Of a DNA stretch of 64,000 bases, positions 58,826 to 64,000 are shown piece by piece (positions within the stretch are counted from its first letter, which is position 1; every line of letters begins with the position of its first letter). The translations under genes were made by a program, and so were the position numbers. Source of the stretch: Lithobates sylvaticus. Its lineage: Eukaryota; Chordata; Amphibia; Anura; Ranidae. Under the pieces are notes generated by a model, which searched no databases, was not told the DNA's origin, and was given only the letters and a program-made list of their open reading frames with translations. The DNA is taken from the NCBI GenBank assembly GCA_028564925.1, contig CM053028.1, positions 445,334,022 through 445,398,021 of the forward strand. The letters are read 5' to 3'.

Positions 58826-59190
58826 TCACCTGTACATACTGCTCACTGTCATACCCTCCAAAATCCTCTCCTGTACATACTGCCTACTGTCATACCCTCC
58901 ACACTCCTCTCCTGTACATACTGCCAACTTCATACCCTCCACACTCCTCTCCTGTACATACTGCCAACTGTCATACCCTCCACACTCCTCTCCTGTACAT
59001 ACTGCCAACTGTCTTTCTCTCCACACTCCTCTCCTGTACATACTGCCCACTGTCATACCCTCCACACTCCTCTCTTGTATATAGTGCCCACTGCCATACA
59101 TTTCATGCATATCTCCTGTACATAGTGCCCACTGTTATACCCTCCACATTCCTCTCCCTCACCTGCACATACTTCCCACTTTTATACCCT
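58826..59190. repeat. 41-bp minisatellite inside the hAT element
   Basis: Units of CATACCCTCCACACTCCTCT followed by CCTGTACATACTGCCAACTG, about eight copies with decay at the right. Frames on both strands are array artefacts. Confidence 0.9.
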
Positions 59191-59505
59191 CCATACTCCT
59201 GCCCTATGCCTCTTACCCACAAAAACAGTTATTTAAAATTATATTGGATATCCTTAATGTTACCAGCTCTAGAATGGGCACACTTGTGTTAGTTCAACTA
59301 AAGGAAATCTCCTCAGTCCTCATATTTGTTCTGCCCATTATTAGTACTCATTTAATTTTGTGATTACTACTGTTACTACTCTAAATATTCCACTTGTAAA
59401 AAAGTGTCCCTGAAAATATTTTTTTAAATGTTGGCAACTATGCACTTGGGCACTGCCCAATGGCCACCGGGTCAGTAGGGGGCTCCATGAGAGGCTCCTG
59501 TGATA

Positions 59506-61320
59506 TTAAAGCGGTAGTAAATTTCGCTAACATTACTACTTTTTAGAGGCCCTGATGTAGGTTATGCCATAATGTGAATGAAGAAAATCAATATGTGGTG
59601 TCGCGCTCCTAGTATGGATACTGCATAAATTGGCTGTGTGTGTCAAATCAGCGGACAAGAGGTAATATGCAGGTACACTGGTACAACTCTGGCTGAACCA
59701 TCAATAAAACAGTACAGTAAATGTAATAAAATACGCTAGTAACTGTAAAAGGGCAATCATCAATAAGAAAGAATGCTTTAAAATATATACGTATATAAAT
59801 ATATAAAGTGACTAATGTGTAAAAAGCCTTAGTAAAAACACACTAGAGTGCATAAATAAATAAATGTGCAAAACCACATAAATAAATGTAGTGACTGAAA
59901 AAAATATAAAATCACTAGGTGGCAATGGAGATGAATTAGTAGTAAGGTGATGGTGAGTGATTCAAGTTGGTATAAATAGAAACATGTATGCCACAGTGGA
60001 GATCAGGGTAAAAGAGGGGGGCGAATAAAAACAATATGATATAGGTGAATAATCTGGCAGTAGAAAGTCGGTGATAATGCTAGTGATAGCAATGAATAAA
60101 AAGATTGACAACAAATGTGGGAAAATTGGCAACAGAGAGAGAAGTGATTAAAATAATCAGAATTGCAATGTGATTAAAAGATCAACATGTGCAAAACAAT
60201 AAATGACAGTCCATAAGACATAAGGTTCTGTGAACAGCACAAGTCTGGAAATGACAGGTGTGATCCAATCTGGGCTGCACTCTGGTGCTGAAGTGCCAAG
60301 TGGGGGTGGGTGGTAGTGATTCGAGCTTGCCCAGGGTGATAGCAGTGCTGGGGTCTTCAGTGCTGGTGACACCCGTAGGTGTGCTCCCTAATTACCTTTA
60401 TGCTGCAGGTATGTAGCATGTAAGAGGATGCCAGGCAGGTGGGATCTCTCTGGGGGGTACTTCAGTGGTCTCTCTGGGGGATGTTGCTCGAGGGGTCTAT
60501 ATGCCGGTCCTACTCTCCTGTCCGGGATGTTTGAAACCTATACAGTGGTTGCTACCTGGTGCTCTGGACCAGGTTCCGCTCAGCATAAACCAGAGTATGG
60601 TGGGTGAGGGGGAGGGAGGAACAGAAAGGACGCGTATAGTGTAGTAGTCTTTAGAAAAACAGTAAATGAGCTTTATTCTTTAAAAACGTTACTCACATAG
60701 ACATTGGGGTTACAGTGTGAATTCAAAACGAGCGCCGAGCTCGTAGCCAGTGCGTCACTTCCGGGGTCCGTATCCTACGCGTGTCGTCACCGTCACGTGA
60801 CTTCATCGGGGATAATGTAGGACCAAAGGAAGTGTCTTTAAATAGGGGTGCTGGGAGAATGGCGGTCGGCCATTTTGTTGTAGAATCCCTATCCTTAGAA
60901 TGGAGCGGCCATATTCCAAGGGATAGGCTACAGCCGCGGCCATGTTTTTGTGGTTTTTGAAGGACACTGGTGATTGAAAGAACTTGCTTTGCTAACAGCC
61001 AAACTAAAAAATAAATGAATAAAGGGAAACGTGGGGCTAAAGATATAGTTTTAATAAACGCTGAAGCGCAAACTATGATTAAAAACATGTGTACACAGCG
61101 GGGCTGTGTATAACCCGGCTAGAGACACCTGGGGAAAATAAATTAAAATAAATGCGCTCAATAGGTATGGTATATTGAAACACAATATAATGTATATACA
61201 TACGGAGAAGGATGCATAAAATGGTATATTCATTATGTAAAATAGAGGGGATATATAAAGTGTGGGGATAATAAAAGATATTTAAAATGCCATAATGTAC
61301 TAGTATGCACAGCATATTAG
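59506..61320. repeat. Unclassified repeats within the hAT element
   Basis: Begins with TTAA|AGCGGTAGTAAATT, a TTAA|AG-type end. At 60660-60960 there is a segment with AAACAGTAAATGAGC, CCTACGCGTGTCGTC, TGGCGGTCGGCCATTTTG and GCGGCCATGTTTTTG, reminiscent of the region 8780-9275. 59580-60100 and 61000-61320 are AT-rich and unassigned. Confidence 0.3.
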
Positions 61321-61591
61321 CACATTAGGGTACACTTACCTGTCAGACTGGGCCCTCCAGCGCTGCGATCAATCTGGCGGGTCTTCCATCTTCACTCGGT
61401 CTTCCTTCAGGGTTCTGTGCCTTCAGTCACTTGCCTTGGCCAGGCTGCATTGCTGTCACTTCCACACCTGCTCATGCGCATCCTCTCTCTCATCCCTGTC
61501 TCTCTCTCATCCTCCCTCCCTTATTTATTTTTATAAAAAGCCCCACCAAAATCCTCAGCACCAGGCCCATGATGTTCTTAATCTGGCCCTG

Positions 61592-62221
61592 TCTACATTA
61601 TATAAACAACTGTTTGGTGGGGGAGGAGATCTCCTTGCAAAGTGTAGGGCGGCGTGGGGTGAGGTGTTCCCCCAGATGGATGGGGATGACTGGGACGATG
61701 TATGGGACATTAATTTCACTAGACTGGTCTCTGCCAGGGACCAACTCATACAGTTTAAATTCCTGCATCGCATATATCTTACTCCAGCTAGATTGGCAAA
61801 GATGTTCCCTTCCCAGTCTCCTGATTGCTGGTGGTGCAGTTCCCTCACTGCTGATTTCATGCACATCTTTTGGGATTGCTCGAACATTCAAGCATTTTGG
61901 AAGGGGGTCACGGAATATATAGCAGAAGTAACAGCTATTCATATACAGCCTACAATAGAGGCGTGCCTTTTGGGACTGGTGGATAATCTAGCCCCAAAGG
62001 GAGTAACTCGTACGTTGCTGACGATCCTAATCTATTATGCTAGGAAAATGATAGTGTTATCATGGAAAAAGCCTAATCCTCCAGCTGTATCAGCTTGGAA
62101 GGGTTTGGTTAATAGGGCCGCACCCTTCTACAAGGCTACATATAGTAGCAGGGGCATACCACAAAAATTTGATAAGGTGTGGAGCAGTTGGATGAATAGT
62201 GAAACCACGGTGGCGGATTGA
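61592..62221 (+). pseudogene. L1 ORF2 C-terminus with zinc-knuckle-like motif
   Basis: Third piece of the second L1. Frame LSTLYKQLFGG to SSWMNSETTVAD, with stop at 62219-62221. It contains CWWCSSLTADFMHIFWDC, a C-X2-C-X8-H-X4-C arrangement known from L1 ORF2 C-termini, preceded by FKFLHRIYLTPARLAKMF. The piece is about 210 codons without a stop. The 3' UTR runs 62222-62499. Confidence 0.9.
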
Positions 62222-62610
62222 GGGATACATAATAGTATGCACTGGCGATGGGTTTGTGACATGTATGTAAGTATCTGCCATAAGTAAATGCTCCTATTTT
62301 ATGTTCTTGAGGGAAGGGGGCCTTAGTATTAAATGTGTTGAAATGTAATCTTCACTGAGCCGGGGTGGGGAAGGAGGAGGAAGAGTCAATGCTGAAGAGT
62401 TGTAAATAGTGTTGCCCTTGTTTTTTGTCTGTTTGTGTGGCCCTTTGGGTCTTGTATGTACCTGTTATGTTCAAAAAGCAATAAATAAAATTTTTCAAAA
62501 AGATTGCACTAACAACCACTGCATATCCCAAGGGCAGATCAATTTGAATGCAGAAACGGATCGCTGGTTTCCCAAACTGCATTCTAGTGTGAGCTGAGGC
62601 TGAGAGTTTC

Positions 62611-62990
62611 ATGCCGCGTACACATGATCGGACATTCCGACCACAAAATCCTGGATTTATTTCCGACGGATGTTGGCTCAAACTTGTCTTGCATACACAC
62701 GGTCACACAAATGTTGTTGGAAATTCCAAATGTCAAGAATGTGGTGACGTACAACACATACGACGAACCAAGAAAATTGAAGTTCAATAGCCAGTGCTGC
62801 TCTTCTGCTTGATTCTGACTATGCGTGGAATTTTGTACACACGATCGGAACAAGCTCTCAACAAGCTCTCAAATTTTTGTTGTTGGAAATTCCAACAAAA
62901 AATGTCCGATGGAGCCTAAGCGGTCAGAATTTCTGACAACAAGCTCACATCGAACATTTGTTGTGGTGGAAATTCCGATCATGTGTCAAT
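62611..62990. mobile_element. TWA MITE family, diverged copy
   Basis: Left end ATGCCGCGTACACATGATCG; right end GATCATGTGTCAATTAG is decayed. Interior GTGGTGACGTACAACACATACGACG matches the core of the copies at 10710 and 12118. Confidence 0.65.
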
Positions 62991-62995
62991 TAGAG

Positions 62996-63656
62996 TGGAT
63001 AGCACACTATTACACTGTGAGTGAACCTGGGCACAGGTAAAGGAGAGCACTTGCCGCAGAAGAGGCTCAGGCAGGCTCAAAGATTTTATTGCAAGGAGGC
63101 CGAAAAGCAGCAATGTTTTGGTCATCTTTATGGCAGAACAGGGGATGGCTAGGCCAAGACTTTGATAGAGAACAAGGAAATTACAAAAGTCCACTTTAAT
63201 GCAGTTTCATTGGTTTACGAATCCACAGAAACCCCTGGGATCACTACAGAAGCACGGAGGAAGCGGCAGGGGAAGTGTGGAGATCACACAATTTTGGCAA
63301 GATACCCTGCAAACCCGAAATGTACTAAATGTAATATAGCAGTAGTAACTTTCATTTTTGAGGCTATAAGAAAACTGAAAGTATTGAACTAAATTCGTCA
63401 ACATGTAGTTTTCCCTAGGTGACAAAAATCTCCCTGTTGTCATATGGAAAGGGGAATTTCAATGATATCATGAAATGATTGTCTGTATACTGTAACCCAA
63501 TACCTAATGCTTTGCTTTAAAATAAATTAACAGCAACCAAGATAAGCCAATATCTATATTTAAAAGATAAGTTTGCTTTTTTAGAAAATAATAAGTGCAC
63601 ATATTTTTGCAGAAAAAAATATGCATTTATATTTTTTTCCTACAGGAGCCTGGAAA
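62996..63656. other. No gene recognised
   Basis: Contains GCAGCAATGTTTTGG near 63103, a possible relative of the ACGTTGC motif repeats, and otherwise AT-rich DNA. No coding evidence. Confidence 0.35.
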
Positions 63657-63657
63657 G

Positions 63658-64000
63658 CAGGGCTGCTGATAGAAATCATGGGGCCCTGTACAGCCTACCT
63701 GATGGGGCCCCCTTTAGTCCCACACCTGATCCTGCCCCTGGTCCCTCCTTCAGACCCATCCCTGGCTCCGTCCTTTTCCGAGAGGCTAGGGTATACCGAG
63801 AGGCTAGGGTATATAGACAGGCTAGAGTATATAGACAGGCTAGTGTATACAGAGAGGCTAGTGTATACAGACAGGCTAGGTTATACAGAGAGGCTAGGGT
63901 ATACAGAAGGGTTGCCACCTTTTCTTCAAGCCAAACCCAAACACTTTAGTGGCCTGGGACACCTTTGGGTGCCCCAAGGAGAGTAGTAATGTGGTGTGCA
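63658..64000. mobile_element. Probable hAT element, cut by the window end
   Basis: Starts CAGGGCTGCTGATAGAAATC with ATGGGGCCC close by, typical of hAT non-autonomous elements in this window. The other end lies beyond the window. Contains an 18-bp tandem array. Confidence 0.5.
63779..63912. repeat. 18-bp tandem array, about 7 copies
   Basis: Unit close to GAGAGGCTAGGGTATACC, alternating GAGAGGCTAG and GACAGGCTAG. Because 18 is a multiple of three, both strands show open frames (ERLGYT; LYTLAS); neither is a gene. Confidence 0.9.

Larger units (their letters stand above)
57690..61591. mobile_element. hAT element, 3.9 kb, non-autonomous
   Basis: 8-bp target duplication TCTACAAT (57682-57689) and TCTACATT (61592-61599), one mismatch. 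Ends CAGGGCCGGGTTAACATAGG and TTCTTAATCTGGCCCTG, as in the copy at 43227. The two copies share termini (GGAGCTGCAGCTCCAGGCC left, CACCAAAATCCTCAGCACC right) but not interiors. No transposase. It carries a minisatellite and other repeats. Confidence 0.9.

Overview
The window is amphibian nuclear DNA, most likely from a true frog (Ranidae). It carries one host gene with vertebrate synteny-independent identity (ZBTB38), a nearly intact copy of the Tc1-type transposon Frog Prince (a family first described from Rana pipiens), and a dense background of DNA transposons, MITEs, minisatellites and L1-type LINE remains. No operons, CRISPR arrays, tRNA or rRNA genes were seen, and no LTR or retroviral element was recognised.

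Layout. 1-14.2 kb is repeat-rich: TTAA-target elements, a Tc1 element (4596-8087) that received three later insertions, palindromic TWA-target MITEs, hAT MITEs and a 40-bp minisatellite. 14.3-14.6 kb is a GC-rich, largely unique patch ending in a consensus splice donor, a candidate upstream exon. 14.9-25.9 kb is more TTAA elements, a 1.5-kb hAT element with an internal minisatellite, and MITEs. 27.9-33.2 kb is the main unique region: the last exon of ZBTB38 (28163 onwards), whose whole 1259-codon reading frame is uninterrupted, followed by its 3' UTR. 33.9-43 kb holds two related Tc1 elements, a pogo-like MITE and TTAA MITEs.

43-62.6 kb is a nested pile. A first L1-type LINE (43.0-49.0 kb) is split by hAT elements. 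A second, 5'-truncated L1 (49591-62499, with a 17-bp target duplication) contains the Frog Prince copy, a 5.3-kb block and a 3.9-kb hAT element. The 5.3-kb block is the most unusual part. It carries two divergently transcribed, spliced DNA-binding-protein genes (one Myb/SANT-trihelix with a coiled-coil tail, one MADF) around a roughly 110-bp shared promoter. It ends in the terminal sequence of a MITE family found elsewhere in the window. It looks like a PIF/Harbinger-type element, or part of one, without a visible transposase.

Only ZBTB38 is a confident host gene. It encodes a methyl-CpG-binding BTB zinc-finger transcription regulator. The other coding-like signals belong to transposable elements.
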